A stretch of 64,000 bases of DNA from Drosophila pseudoobscura. Taxonomy: Eukaryota; Arthropoda; Insecta; Diptera; Drosophilidae. This document shows positions 35,701 through 48,099 of the stretch, piece after piece. Below the pieces are notes generated by a model. It was given only the letters and a program-made list of their open reading frames with translations. It was not told the origin of the DNA and did not search any database. The stretch covers positions 58,109,869 to 58,173,868 of the forward strand of contig NC_046683.1 in the NCBI RefSeq assembly GCF_009870125.1, read 5' to 3'. Numbering within the stretch: position 1 is the first letter of the stretch; every line of letters begins with the position of its first letter. The position numbers and the translations under genes were made by a program.

Positions 35701-36086
35701 CAGGCCAAATCATTTTTCGACCCGTGCTTATACTCGTACCCAAGCCAAACCATTTTGGGCAACCTTCGCAGAAACCGTTCCTGCAGCAGATCCCACAGAG
35801 GTCAAGGCCTCGTTCACTACGACGGGCAGGGGGAAACCAAAGCACTTCACAACATTGTAGCCCGACCGGATGCCGGGTATAGATTGGGAGGATCGCCCCG
35901 AAAAACTATGCCGGCTGTTGGGAACAAGTGTTTTAAATCATCTTTTAATAAGCGAGACACTCCTGTTACTAACCTGTTGTGTAGGGCAGTTTTATTCAAG
36001 CTCCCTGAAAGTGAAGAGCAGTTCGAGCTCTCGCCAAAAAAAGATGGCGATGACTCCCGCGGAAATTCGTTTTCCTGTTTTTTCAT
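32648..36086 (-). pseudogene. Truncated Nup133 copy 2 with antisense-SsRbeta tail
   Basis: Exons 36086-35974, 35914-35740, 35675-35229, 35169-34857, 34804-34165, 34102-33898, 33835-33157 and 33102-32648 follow the parental gene structure with all splice sites kept. At the unit junction (32774) the frame leaves Nup133 exon 8 and enters the reverse strand of SsRbeta copy 1, adding 41 unrelated residues before a stop at 32648. The product would keep 967 of 1161 residues and lose the last 194, the part that contacts Nup107 in the family. The reading frame is otherwise unbroken and the promoter is present, so a 1008-residue chimeric protein is possible. No frameshift or internal stop is seen, as expected for a very young copy. 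Its 3' end overlaps SsRbeta copy 1 tail to tail. Confidence 0.85.
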
Positions 36087-37735
36087 GATTATTTCCTTTA
36101 AATTTTTCAATATTATTACAATGGCTACTATGAGTATTATACCAGTGACAGAGACCACAGTTATTTTTTGTTTTTCTCACGATCGACGAAAATATTTGTA
36201 AAAATGTAAATGTAAAGCTTGTAGAGAGAGAAAGAAAAAGTTCAAAATTTTCTTATCGATAAAATATACCGAAATATATCGTGTCGTTTTAAATATACCA
36301 ATAAAAGACAGAACTTAGCTCACTTAACCCCCCTTTATTGAAACAGAATACCAACTTAAGCTAAAGCTTTTAATATATAATAAAAATTCAAACAAAAATA
36401 AAAATTCTTCATGTAGATCCATCCTAGTATTTAAGCCCCGAAAAGGGAGCGCGTTGTCGCAATACACCACCTTGTATAATTTCATAATGGGCAGCTTATG
36501 ACGCGACGCGAGCCTGGGAAACAATATAGCAAATTTGTTTGGTACATTTTCTTTGTATGAACTGACACCAATATACTGTATGGCTAGTGGCGGACAGATT
36601 GGACATATTAAACTACACTTCATTTGAATTAAAGAGTGCGAGACAAGCAATAAAACCCATTAGGAAAAGCATGCAGTGAGAGTGGGATGCTCTATGCTCT
36701 AAAATTCAAAATAAAACGCCGATAGCTATCGCACAAAAATACCTCTGTTTTCTTAATTTCCCACGGTCATACTGGCTGCTCCGAAGTTTGACAGCCGAGT
36801 GCCCGTTCCGCGTTCCACTTCCACGTCACGAACCGTCAATCGAGAAAGCAGTCGTCGCTCTTTTGCTCACAGAAATAACTAATATCCAAGTAAGTTGATA
36901 GATGATGAAAAAGGACAATCCCGCTGATGTCTCGTAGTGTTTGTGTTTGTGTGATAGAACAGCACAACAACATCGAGAGATGCTGCCCTTTGTGGCTTCC
37001 CTTCCCACAGTGGCTGCCCTTCCACGTCAACAAAAAAGTGAAACGTTCAAACATTTTCTCCTCTCTTGCAGTATGTTCAAACAAATCCTCGCCCTGTGCG
37101 CGCTGTTTGCGGTGTTTAGCGTTTGCTTGTCCGAGGACGAGACACGTGCCCGCCTTCTGGTGTCAAAGCAGATTCTGAACAAATACCTGGTGGAAAAGAG
37201 CGACCTGCTGGTGCGCTATACCATCTTCAATGTGGGCAATGGTGCTGCCACCAACGTCGCTCTGGTAGATAATGGCTTCCATCCGGAGGCATTCGAGGTG
37301 GTTGGTGGCCAGCCCACCGCGACCGTGGAGCGGATTGCCCCCCAGACCAACTTCACCCATGTTGTGGTGGTGCGCCCCAAGGCCTTCGGCTACTTCAACT
37401 TCACAGCCGCCGAGGTGTCTTACAAGCCCGTCGAGGAAGCTGAGGCGGTAAGTCACTGATTTCTTTAGTCGCCTACTTGGTCTAAGGATTCATGTGCTTT
37501 CAGCTCCAACTGGCCATCAGCTCGGAGCCCGGTGAGGGTGGCATTGTCAACCTTAACGAGTACAACAAGCGCTTCTCATCCCACTTCTTCGACTGGGTGG
37601 CCTTCGCCGTCATGACCCTGCCTTCCCTGGCCATCCCCCTTGGCCTGTGGCACCAGTCCAAGAGCAAATACGAACGCGCTGGCAAGAACAAGAAGCACTA
37701 AGCCTGGACGCTAGTCTCTTGTATTGAACAACATT
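32774..37735. repeat. Array unit 2 (4962 bp)
   Basis: Identical to unit 3 apart from one missing G in the SsRbeta leader: GTCGTCGCTC near 36852-36861, against GTCGTCGGCTC in units 1 and 3. It differs from unit 1 at G32909, C33043, C33246, T33749 and A33862. Confidence 0.93.
37073..37701 (+). CDS. SsRbeta: Translocon-associated protein beta (SSR-beta), copy 2
   Basis: Exons 37073-37447 and 37504-37701, encoding the same 190 residues as copy 1, with the same intron and the same upstream motifs. The only difference upstream is a one-base deletion in the 5' leader. As with copy 1, the native 3' flank is missing and the sequence after the stop becomes antisense Nup133 at 37736. Identical coding sequence means protein evidence cannot tell the three copies apart. 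Confidence 0.95.
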
Positions 37736-40700
37736 CTCGTTTTGCGCCAGCTCGTACAGCACCTTTGCCGCCTGCTCGTAGTCGCCGTTGAATATCAGCT
37801 GAATCCAGATCAACGATGGATGGTCACGCATGAATTGTGCCAGCGCTACCGGGTTGTCCTTGAAGCGCTCGAATACCTCGCCATGTCGCTTCTGCCGCAG
37901 ATACCATCTGATGGCAAACTGCGAGAAGTCAAACTCCTCGTATTTGCGCATGTAATCATCCAAACGTTCTTTGTCATTCGTCACGTCGCATATTAGCACT
38001 AGACCATGAAAGTCCAGATACTTTTCAGCCAACTTAGCGGCATACTCGTACTTAAGATCCTTGACTGGAAAGGGAATGAATATGAAATACACCCCAGTTA
38101 TACTGAAAACCTACTTACTTAGGACTGAGATGAGTTCCCTGCGCTGTACCTCAAACTGCCGCTGCAATAGATTAGCCTTCTCCGATCCTCGAACACTATC
38201 CAAGTAGCTCTTGCGTCCCTCAAGCACCAAGTCCACTAGCTCGTATATTTGCTGGTACAACTTCTGGCTTAGCTCCGTCTCACTGATGCACTGGGAACCA
38301 TAGCGCAGGCTGAGGTCTATAAGTCGGTTGAGAGTGTCCCGCACACCAGCACTTCCCGACATGGCCGTCCAGGGAAGGTTTTCGCAGGCGACCAGTCTGT
38401 CATTGAGCGGTGTGAAGTGGTTCGCCTGCTGCTCACGATGCTTAAACACCTGGCCCAGTGTATCCAGGACGATGGAATTGGTATCGTTGAGAAATTGGGC
38501 CACCATTACCGTGGTATCTCCCTGAGCTGAAATCTGATTGTCAGCCATTTCGGCTAGGGCTTTAAATACAAACTGGAATTTGCACAGTTTCACATAGAAT
38601 ATATCCTGGGTGGTTAAGTTGCCATTGGGCTTCTCATCCCACATGGCGACAGTGGCATCGATGGCATGCTCGATGATTTTTGGTTGTTTGGCCTGCAAGG
38701 AACGGAGTGCTATGGCAGCCACTATTTTCTCGCTAATATCGGACAATATAAAACTGGTCGGCTTCAGCACATTACTACCACAGGGTATGGCATTGAGCTG
38801 AAAAGAATGACGCAAGATAAATTAAAAAAAATAGGAATAAGAAGAGCAATAATACTCACCTTCTCCCAAACGCCGCTGGCATGAAGAAATGAGACAAAGT
38901 GATCGAAGGCAAGGGTTTTGTCACGTAGCTGATTGATTATTTGCATGGAGCGTGAGCTCCCCAACGCATGACGATTGCCATCGTGATCGCCCAGGGCCTC
39001 CTCCCAGCATGGATCGGCGATTGGAAGATCCTCGGCCAAGTCCTCCGCTATTGTGATGACAATTCTAATGGAAATGGAAGTATCTGATAGCTTATAGTAT
39101 TTTAGTAAAAATTCAAGTGTCCATACCTATCCAACTTGTAGGCATCCAAGGGTGCACTACATTGATCGGGCTCATTGACAGTGCGCAGAAGCTCCCCGAT
39201 AATGGTCTTCACCATGCTGTTATTACGCTTCAGGTGGTACACGAAGGCAGCCTTTAACTGGCCCACTTTGTCACGTCGATCGCTGTATAGCTCATCCGGA
39301 TCCAGTTCGAACATGTGAAGATTGTTTCTGCTGCCAGTTACTGCGGTCAGTTCAGACTGATCGGGTGCACTGAAACTACCGAGCATAGCTGGTTTAAACA
39401 GATCTGGTGTATTGCAGGTGCTCATATTATGCAGCTCGTTGGCATCAAAGTCGCCGGGCGTGATGGAAACCAGTCCGTGTGTGCGGCTAAAGAACAGCGG
39501 CAGGCGACTGCAGACGGCGGCACATAGGATTCGATCGTCGTGCAAATGAAATTCAATCTTCTCCGCCTCAATCTCGGCTGTGGGTACGGCGTTTGCCAAG
39601 AGCAACGGATAGACCACCTTTGGGGTGTAGAGGTAGATGTGGCTGCTCCCTATTATGAAGCGAAGGCTGAAGCAATCCTCTTTGGTCTTGGCGTTGTAGA
39701 ATTTATTCAACTTAAGGGGTGTGAATGACTCCAGAAGTATGCTGTTCGCTTGGACACTGGCCACAGCTAGAAATAGTATTAAGTATTGTTCATGTTGAAT
39801 GACAAATTCAATACTTACCAACGGCATAGCACATCTGTGGAGCGTGGGCAGCGTTAACAGCTCCAGCCAATATGTAAGCCTTGTCATCAACGATATGAAA
39901 GTCCAGCAGATGCAACTCGATTTCCACATTGTCCGCGGGAGTACCGAGATTCCAGAACATTTTCTTAAACTCCTCGCGAATCCGGAGCACCACCTCTTCA
40001 TTCTCGTGGAGTAAATGTTCTGTATTCCCTTTGCTCGGCAAACTCCAGCGTTGGATCGAACGATCCGAGAGCACAGTCACCACGGTTTCACTTTCAGGAG
40101 AATTTCTCTCACAGCACATGCCAACCAAGAGCTGGAAAATATATTTTATATTATTTGAGGAACCTTTTTAGATGGAAATGCAAGCCTCACCGGATCCTTG
40201 TCGCTGCCAAAGCCACCAAGCAAACTGGTGGCCGGCTTTATGGTCTTGTGGTGCAACGAGTATCGGCCGTTGGTGAGGCCTACGCTGAGAAATACCAAAG
40301 TGCAAGTTGAGGTCACAGCAAGGTAGCCCTCTTGCAATGGTAGATTTATAATCTGAACGAAGTCCTGACCGGTTAGGATCGGTAGATTCACGGTATTCCC
40401 GTCGTGGGCAATAGATGGCCAATAGCGCACATCTCCCGTTGCAGAAACTGCTATGCAGGATGCCATTTGCTGGCCGTCTGTCTGGAATACACTAATCAAC
40501 TCACTGTTGTACCCCAAGTCGGAGTAGGGCAGTTGTAGTTCGCGGCATTGAGGGAAGCCACCTTCCCGTGTAGGGTTCTTGGCATCCTTGGACGACTCTT
40601 TGTACTGCCAAATTAGTAGTCGGCGGCCGTGCACAACCTGAAAAAGGGCGGAAATTTAATTCCAGGCCAAATCATTTTTCGACCCGTGCTTATACTCGTA

Positions 40701-41048
40701 CCCAAGCCAAACCATTTTGGGCAACCTTCGCAGAAACCGTTCCTGCAGCAGATCCCACAGAGGTCAAGGCCTCGTTCACTACGACGGGCAGGGGGAAACC
40801 AAAGCACTTCACAACATTGTAGCCCGACCGGATGCCGGGTATAGATTGGGAGGATCGCCCCGAAAAACTATGCCGGCTGTTGGGAACAAGTGTTTTAAAT
40901 CATCTTTTAATAAGCGAGACACTCCTGTTACTAACCTGTTGTGTAGGGCAGTTTTATTCAAGCTCCCTGAAAGTGAAGAGCAGTTCGAGCTCTCGCCAAA
41001 AAAAGATGGCGATGACTCCCGCGGAAATTCGTTTTCCTGTTTTTTCAT
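37610..41048 (-). pseudogene. Truncated Nup133 copy 3 with antisense-SsRbeta tail
   Basis: Exons 41048-40936, 40876-40702, 40637-40191, 40131-39819, 39766-39127, 39064-38860, 38797-38119 and 38064-37610. Predicted protein is identical to copy 2: 967 Nup133 residues followed by 41 residues read from the antisense strand of SsRbeta copy 2. It is intact as a frame but lacks the Nup107-contact end, so it is either non-functional or a possible dominant interferer; the sequence alone cannot decide. Confidence 0.85.
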
Positions 41049-42698
41049 GATTATTTCCTTTAAATTTTTCAATATTATTACAATGGCTACTATGAGTATT
41101 ATACCAGTGACAGAGACCACAGTTATTTTTTGTTTTTCTCACGATCGACGAAAATATTTGTAAAAATGTAAATGTAAAGCTTGTAGAGAGAGAAAGAAAA
41201 AGTTCAAAATTTTCTTATCGATAAAATATACCGAAATATATCGTGTCGTTTTAAATATACCAATAAAAGACAGAACTTAGCTCACTTAACCCCCCTTTAT
41301 TGAAACAGAATACCAACTTAAGCTAAAGCTTTTAATATATAATAAAAATTCAAACAAAAATAAAAATTCTTCATGTAGATCCATCCTAGTATTTAAGCCC
41401 CGAAAAGGGAGCGCGTTGTCGCAATACACCACCTTGTATAATTTCATAATGGGCAGCTTATGACGCGACGCGAGCCTGGGAAACAATATAGCAAATTTGT
41501 TTGGTACATTTTCTTTGTATGAACTGACACCAATATACTGTATGGCTAGTGGCGGACAGATTGGACATATTAAACTACACTTCATTTGAATTAAAGAGTG
41601 CGAGACAAGCAATAAAACCCATTAGGAAAAGCATGCAGTGAGAGTGGGATGCTCTATGCTCTAAAATTCAAAATAAAACGCCGATAGCTATCGCACAAAA
41701 ATACCTCTGTTTTCTTAATTTCCCACGGTCATACTGGCTGCTCCGAAGTTTGACAGCCGAGTGCCCGTTCCGCGTTCCACTTCCACGTCACGAACCGTCA
41801 ATCGAGAAAGCAGTCGTCGGCTCTTTTGCTCACAGAAATAACTAATATCCAAGTAAGTTGATAGATGATGAAAAAGGACAATCCCGCTGATGTCTCGTAG
41901 TGTTTGTGTTTGTGTGATAGAACAGCACAACAACATCGAGAGATGCTGCCCTTTGTGGCTTCCCTTCCCACAGTGGCTGCCCTTCCACGTCAACAAAAAA
42001 GTGAAACGTTCAAACATTTTCTCCTCTCTTGCAGTATGTTCAAACAAATCCTCGCCCTGTGCGCGCTGTTTGCGGTGTTTAGCGTTTGCTTGTCCGAGGA
42101 CGAGACACGTGCCCGCCTTCTGGTGTCAAAGCAGATTCTGAACAAATACCTGGTGGAAAAGAGCGACCTGCTGGTGCGCTATACCATCTTCAATGTGGGC
42201 AATGGTGCTGCCACCAACGTCGCTCTGGTAGATAATGGCTTCCATCCGGAGGCATTCGAGGTGGTTGGTGGCCAGCCCACCGCGACCGTGGAGCGGATTG
42301 CCCCCCAGACCAACTTCACCCATGTTGTGGTGGTGCGCCCCAAGGCCTTCGGCTACTTCAACTTCACAGCCGCCGAGGTGTCTTACAAGCCCGTCGAGGA
42401 AGCTGAGGCGGTAAGTCACTGATTTCTTTAGTCGCCTACTTGGTCTAAGGATTCATGTGCTTTCAGCTCCAACTGGCCATCAGCTCGGAGCCCGGTGAGG
42501 GTGGCATTGTCAACCTTAACGAGTACAACAAGCGCTTCTCATCCCACTTCTTCGACTGGGTGGCCTTCGCCGTCATGACCCTGCCTTCCCTGGCCATCCC
42601 CCTTGGCCTGTGGCACCAGTCCAAGAGCAAATACGAACGCGCTGGCAAGAACAAGAAGCACTAAGCCTGGACGCTAGTCTCTTGTATTGAACAACATT
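37736..42698. repeat. Array unit 3 (4963 bp)
   Basis: Last unit. It ends where the unique 3' flank of SsRbeta begins (TAAAGAGATTTTTTTTTGAAC from 42699), so it carries the ancestral right-hand boundary, just as unit 1 carries the ancestral left-hand boundary. Confidence 0.93.
42036..42664 (+). CDS. SsRbeta: Translocon-associated protein beta (SSR-beta), copy 3 with native 3' flank
   Basis: Exons 42036-42410 and 42467-42664, the same 190-residue product as the other copies. This is the only copy followed by unique sequence, with an AATAAA near 42890, so it has what appears to be the original 3' UTR. It converges on Trs20, whose stop codon is at 42989. Confidence 0.95.
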
Positions 42699-42988
42699 TA
42701 AAGAGATTTTTTTTTGAACACCCATTACAATTCCGTACTATATTGTTGCTTTAACCTCCAATCGATTCCATTTGCATGCGCTTATCCATCCTACCACACA
42801 TTAGTTTGGAATTGTTACTGGGAGGAAAAAGGCGTTAAATCGTTTTAGATTTGATTCGAAGGCGCATTGAAAGGAACAAGAATAAAACTTAACCATCAAG
42901 AGATAAGCTATTTTCGTGTCACTAGACTGGTTTTCTAAATAAATTAAATCAAATTTATATTATGTACACTGCTTATTCACTAACAGCT

Positions 42989-43476
42989 TCATGATAGCAA
43001 AAACTTTCGCCCGAAGATCTCGGCCTTTTTCTCGAACATTGGCGACTTGATGACCGTGTTGATCTTGTAGAAGGCGTTCATGGAATGCTTAATATACGTA
43101 TCATACATCTCGTTGAAGAAGCTCTTGATGCCCTCGTCGTTCTTGTTGTCGTGCACAATGATGAAGCGTATCTGGCTGGCGGTGATGAAGGCGGAGACGA
43201 ACCATTGATTGAAGCGGTCGATGGACTTCAGCTGCATATTTGCCGTTTTCCATTTGTGCTCGTCCACCAGGTCCAAGGCAGCGTGAGCAATGAACTGGCT
43301 CAGGTGTCTGTGGTCCTCTTTCTGCAATGCAAAAGAGAGGATGGAGCGTTTCAGATGGACGCCAGTATCATTTTGTGGCAATATTCTACCCGGAATTCCT
43401 TGTTGACAGTGCTAAACTCCTTTTCGTAGATGGGATTATCATTGTGGCCAACAATGACAAAATAATAGGTGGACAT
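42989..43476 (-). CDS. Trs20: TRAPP subunit 2 (Trs20 / sedlin)
   Basis: Two exons, 43476-43390 and 43321-42989, give 139 residues against 140 in human sedlin. Exon 1 encodes MSTYYFVIVGHNDNPIYEKE and exon 2 starts KEDHRHLSQFIAHAALDLVD, both diagnostic of the longin-fold sedlin family, which ends GRKFLLS here. The protein is a core subunit of TRAPP complexes that tether ER-derived vesicles at the Golgi. A 68-bp intron separates the exons. A Motif 1 box lies about 55 bp upstream of the start, so it looks like a housekeeping promoter. It diverges from elg1, with about 700 bp between start codons. Confidence 0.95.
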
Positions 43477-44174
43477 TTTATATTTCTTCAATTAAATTTT
43501 GTAATTCTTTTTTTGTGTTCATTGGAGCCAGTGTGACCGCAGTCTGCTCTATTTTCGAAATATACCATAAATATACCGAATAAATAAACAGGTGAAATAT
43601 TTAGGTAAAACTATGTAAATTCTTCTCGTATATCAGCCACCACCTGAATTGCGCTAGAATTCCCAAAGTTTCATCATTTTAAATCCAATTCCTGGCAATT
43701 TAGCACCATTGCTTTTAAATTGCTCTATTGGGTGGCACGAAATACCAGAAGGAGTGTTTGAAAAGGCCGCACGGATAAAACGTTTTGCAACACAATTTAT
43801 TCGCGCCTTTTTCCTACAGCACATTACAGTCCTTTTTTTTGTGTCAAGAAATGCACTTAAAATGTTTAAAACATTTTAAAAAGTTGAAAAATTAAAGTGT
43901 TTAAATGTTTTAAAAGTAGAGTGTGCCCAAAGCCATCGCGACTGCGGAAGTGTGTGTGCGTGTGAAAGTGTAAAGAAATCGTTTGGTCGCAAGGTACACC
44001 ATTCATTATTATTGTATTTTAGTATGCTTTGCGCATTGTTTATTGCAATTTTATAAGTTTGGCTTCTGTATTTTACCCGCTTACACACACCCAGACACCT
44101 ACACACAGACCCCCACACACGCACACACTCCAAAATAGTCATGTATTAAAATCTCCAGCGAAGCAAGCAAGAAA
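43477..44174. promoter_or_regulatory. Trs20-elg1 divergent intergenic region
   Basis: About 700 bp of AT-rich sequence between two start codons facing away from each other. It contains the Trs20 Motif 1 box at 43529-43539. Towards elg1 it holds a GTGTGTGCGTGTG patch near 43949 and ACACAC-rich patches at about 44080-44130, probably in the elg1 leader. No other gene is seen. Confidence 0.55.
43529..43539 (-). promoter_or_regulatory. Motif 1 (M1BP) box of Trs20
   Basis: CGGTCACACTG on the minus strand is an exact Motif 1 core. A run of TATACC/TATACCGAA motifs follows at 43560-43580, the same combination seen upstream of Nup133. Confidence 0.7.
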
Positions 44175-47100
44175 ATGACTGATGTAAATTGTCTTACAAG
44201 AGAGCACATTGCAACAACAACAACGAGTGCAGCAGTAGAAGCAACAGCGGCGGAAGCTGCCGAAACCACGAGTCCGCCCAGAACTCCCACCGGAAATGGA
44301 TTGCAGCAACTGGAGCTAGAGCCCACGTCCCCATTTGTGCTGCGAGCACCGCCCAGTGCCAAGTCCAAGCTCATCCTGCAGAACATGGAGGAGGTCCTCT
44401 ACTCGGTGAAGAAGAAGCATCGCGAGAAGCACAAGCGGAAGCGCGAGGAGAAACGCCGTGCCGCCCTGCTGGCCGAAGCCGAAGAGAGGCCACCAGGAAT
44501 GGATGTCAGGGAGTCAAAGCCCCAGCCGTTGAGAGAAAAGGTCGCCCAGGAAAACGGCCTGAAGAATGGCAAGCGGAAGTCGAGTCCCCTCAAGTGCAGC
44601 ACCCCCGTGGCCGAACACCAGAGCATACTGAAGCACTTTTCCAAAGCTGGGAAGCCAGAAAATGGGGCAACAGCTCCGCCAGCCAAGGCCAAAAGTGCCA
44701 CTAATGTATTCGAGTTCATGATGAATGCCAGAAACCGATCCATAGGCGTCAACGATGGTGGCAAGGATGCCTCCGAGTCCCCTGCCGATCTGGCAGAGGA
44801 TCCTGCTGAAGGCACTGCGACGTCCAAGCGCAAGCAATTGCTGCAGGAGTGGAACGAACGCAAGGGAGGAGCCAAACGGCGACTGCAAGAAGAAGCGAGG
44901 GAGGACTACATTGAGGAGCAAATGGACCAGAGGGCCAAGAGGTGAGATTCAGTCGGTAGACTCGTAAGAAGTTCCATCATTAACTAATTAATTGAATTGT
45001 TTATGCAGATTGAAGAAAATGCTGACGACAAAGACTGAGCCAAAGGAGCTACCAGCCGCATCGTCGGCTCCTACAGTTCCCGTGAAACGAGGTCGGGGTA
45101 GGCCCCGGACACGCCGGATCAGCTTAGTGGATGTGGAGGTGGTCAGTGTGGATGCCCAGAACGCGGACACGACGGAATTCCTAGCAAAGCTCTCCTCTCC
45201 CACCAAGAAGCGGGACAGTCTGTTGGGCTACTTTCCCAAAGTGGAGTCGCCGAAAGAATTGCCCGTGACGATAGCAACCCCCCCAATGGACACACCAAAG
45301 CGGCGACCGCAGCGTAAGAAAAGCATTGTGGAGACGGTATCCATCGATGTGGAATCAACGGGTACACCTCCGGGTCGACCGCGTCGCTCTTGTGCGGGAA
45401 AGTCTCGATACGACTACGACCTGGAGACGAGCCCCGCAAAGCAAAGCAAAAGCGAGGCAGCTGCCGCAGCAAAAAAGAGCCAAAAAGCGGAGGAATCATC
45501 CATTGAGATCATTGATCTGGACAGCAGTAATCCGGTGTCCACACCAAAGAAGCTGGCGCCGCTCTTTGTCCGGCAGCTGCCTAAGCCCAGTCCGGATCCC
45601 TCTGTCCTCAAGGCTCGTCAGGCATTCCTCCAATCAGGCGTGCCCGAGCAGATCAGGCAGGAGCAGAGCCGGCAGAAGAATTTTGAGCAGTACTACGAGG
45701 AGAGCTACGAGGCATTTCCCAGCATAGCCCACGTGGGCTGTGAGAGCTATAAAACGATACAGGGACCTTGTGTGGGACTTCCCTTTTCACTGAGAAAAGA
45801 AGATGACGGGGAGGTGGTGTCTCTGCCATCTGGCAAGAGGCGTTCCAAGGCAAGTAGCTTCACCAATTGCCAGGCATCGGACTGGCATCAAGCCTACAAC
45901 AAGAGTACAAACAAGGTGGCATACACGACCCTGCCGCAGCTGGACAACAAGCGGGCCTTTGTGAAGCTCTGGAAGAACGAGTTCGAGCGCTTCCCCACCT
46001 TCAAGTGCTACAACCAGATGAGGGAGAAGTACCGCCACTTCAGCGCCATCGATTCCGCCCAGGACACGCAACAGATGGGCGAATCGTTTGTCGTCACCAG
46101 GCGGACACTGCGCTCGATAGAACAATTCGATCACGGCAGCACGGAGGAAGCCCAGCCCCCGCTCTCGGCCCCGAATGGAGAGCTCCTCTTCACCGAAAAG
46201 TATAAGCCACTGCTGTTTGAACAAGTCTTGGTCAATCTGACGCCAGTGCACGAGCTGCGAGAGTTCCTCTCCGGCTGGAATGGCAACGGCGGCCGTAGCT
46301 CGCAGACCTTCGACGACTCCTCCTTTGACTTTGGCAACGACTCCAGCTCGGTGGGGGCCAACAGCAACACCATGGTCCTGGTGGGCCCCTCATCGAGTGG
46401 GAAGACCAACGCTGTCATCGCCCTGGCAAACGACATGAACTTCAATGTGCTGGAGATCAATGCGGGGATGAAGCGGACGGGCAAGAAGCTCATCCAGGAG
46501 CTGCAGGAGGCCACGCAGTCGCATCAGATACGCAAGGACAGCAAGATGGGGGTCGGATCCTCCCAGCAGCTGCTGCAGAAGCTACAAAAGAGTGGCCTCA
46601 AGGCCAAGAAGCAGCAGCTACAGCAGCAACAGCAGGGGGATCCAGCGGGCGTGGAGCCAGTGCGGAAGTCGCTGATTCTCATCGAAGATGCGGACATTCT
46701 GTTCGACAACATGGACGCGGGTTTCACAGATGCCATCTACACGCTGGCGGCCAGCTCGAAGCGGCCCGTGGTGGTGGTGGCCTCCGACCCAAACTGCGCC
46801 CATCTGCAGCGGCTGATGCAGCAGAACCAGATCCACTTCCAGGCCCCTAATGCCCTGAATATCTCACGATTCCTGGCTGTGCTGGCTCTCATGGAGAACT
46901 GTCCTATCGAGCTGGACGAGCTGATATCCCTGTATCTGTACAACCAGCAGAACCTGCGCAAGACCCTCATGGAGCTGCAGTTCTACATCCAAAGTGGCGG
47001 CGACCTGAAGGGCCAGCAGTCACAGTCTTTGAAGCAGTCCCCCGGCAAATCCACCACACGCCTGGCCACTGTGGATAGCTGTCACATACACCAGCGTCTG

Positions 47101-47879
47101 TTTGAGTTCTTCACTTGCTCCCAGAATGTTCAGCATCGGATTCCCTTTCCCGTGGACTTTCGTCTGCTGCGCCTGAATCTCTCCGAGCTGATGGCCACAT
47201 CGCCTCTGCTTAAAGAACAGCAGCCGCCTGCCGCCGCCACTAGGGCCAATGCCAAGAGGAAGTCCCGCTCCCCGAAGAAGGCCTGGCTAAGCAGTGCCAC
47301 CAGCCAGCGGAACAGCGAGGAGTGCTCTCCGCTCGCCACTCTGGCCGCCTTCTACGACAACATCTCGCTGGCCGCCCTGATGGATGCCAACCAGGACTGC
47401 TGCGATCGCCTGCAGCTGTACCTGTCGGAGGACATCTCCCATATGCTGGTGGAGCAGGCTCTCACTGGCCTGGCGGCCAAGGAGTGTGCCTACAACCTGT
47501 TCGACAAGCCAGCACAAAGGTAGGTCTTCATATAAACCAAATATGTACAGGAATGAATATAGAAATTGTTAATTTTTGTTTGGATAGGGTGAGCATCGGC
47601 GAGCACCTGGGCATTGGTCAGCTGCGCTCTGCCTCCTCGAAGGCCCTCGACTATGAGCCCGTGCTGCGCTCCATTTGTCGCAGCGAGAAGGAGCGCGTGG
47701 GCCAGGAGCGCAAGTCGAGTCGTTTCTATCACTACCTCCGCAATCACACGGTGAATGTGTCTAACTTCGCCACGGATACCTTCGACTCTGCGTGCAGTGT
47801 ATTCCAAGATATCTCAGCGGGGGCTGCTCCCCCAGCGGATCAGGACGACTCGGGACGAAAGGATCATTCAATAGTCTAG
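44175..47879 (+). CDS. elg1: Elg1 / ATAD5, PCNA-unloading RFC-like large subunit
   Basis: Three exons, 44175-44941, 45009-47519 and 47588-47879, in phase and GT-AG, give 1189 residues. The N-terminal half is basic and low-complexity, with KRGRGRPRTRR-like stretches. The AAA+ core starts near residue 660 with LFTEKYKPLLFEQV. Walker A GPSSSGKT is at about residue 715, the motif EINAGMKRTGKKLIQELQEA follows, and Walker B LILIEDADILFDN is at about 812. This order (Walker A, ATQSH, Asp-rich Walker B, KRPVVVVASDP) matches ATAD5/Elg1 rather than RFC1 or Ctf18. The family protein joins RFC2-5 to remove PCNA from chromatin after replication and so protects genome stability. Walker A has SSSGKT in place of the usual TGVGKT, still consistent with nucleotide binding. 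It converges on the cytochrome b5 gene. Confidence 0.92.
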
Positions 47880-48099
47880 CATAATTGTTGGTTGAATCTG
47901 TAATTGCAATTTATTTGATCGAGGTATGCAGAGTTCTTAGATCTTCTTAGGCTTAGGCGATGGCGAGTTTTGTTTGCTTAGCTCTAAATGCGGATGGGAT
48001 GAGAGAGGTCGTATCCTAGCTAAACGTTAATTACACTAATTAATTATGTTAATAAATCAATTATTTGACCTTTAACTTCCTACGTTTCTACACTATCCA

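Larger units (their letters stand above)
27811..42698. repeat. Head-to-tail triplication of a 4.96-kb Nup133/SsRbeta unit
   Basis: Three direct units follow without spacer: 27811-32773 (4963 bp), 32774-37735 (4962 bp) and 37736-42698 (4963 bp). Each junction joins ...ACAACATT (the sequence just after SsRbeta) to CTCGTTTTGCG (inside Nup133 coding exon 8). The two parental ends share only TT, so the original joint looks like a microhomology or end-joining event; later copies could arise by unequal crossing-over. Units 2 and 3 differ from each other by a single one-base indel. Unit 1 differs from both at five substitutions, all within its first 1.1 kb. The array carries three complete SsRbeta coding regions, one full Nup133 and two truncated ones. 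A local mis-assembly of a heterozygous or collapsed repeat is the alternative. Confidence 0.95.

Noticed and set aside
27811-42698. Reading the array as a transposon or segmental insertion of mobile DNA
   Set aside because: No terminal inverted repeats, target-site duplications or transposase; the units contain only host gene sequence and abut directly.
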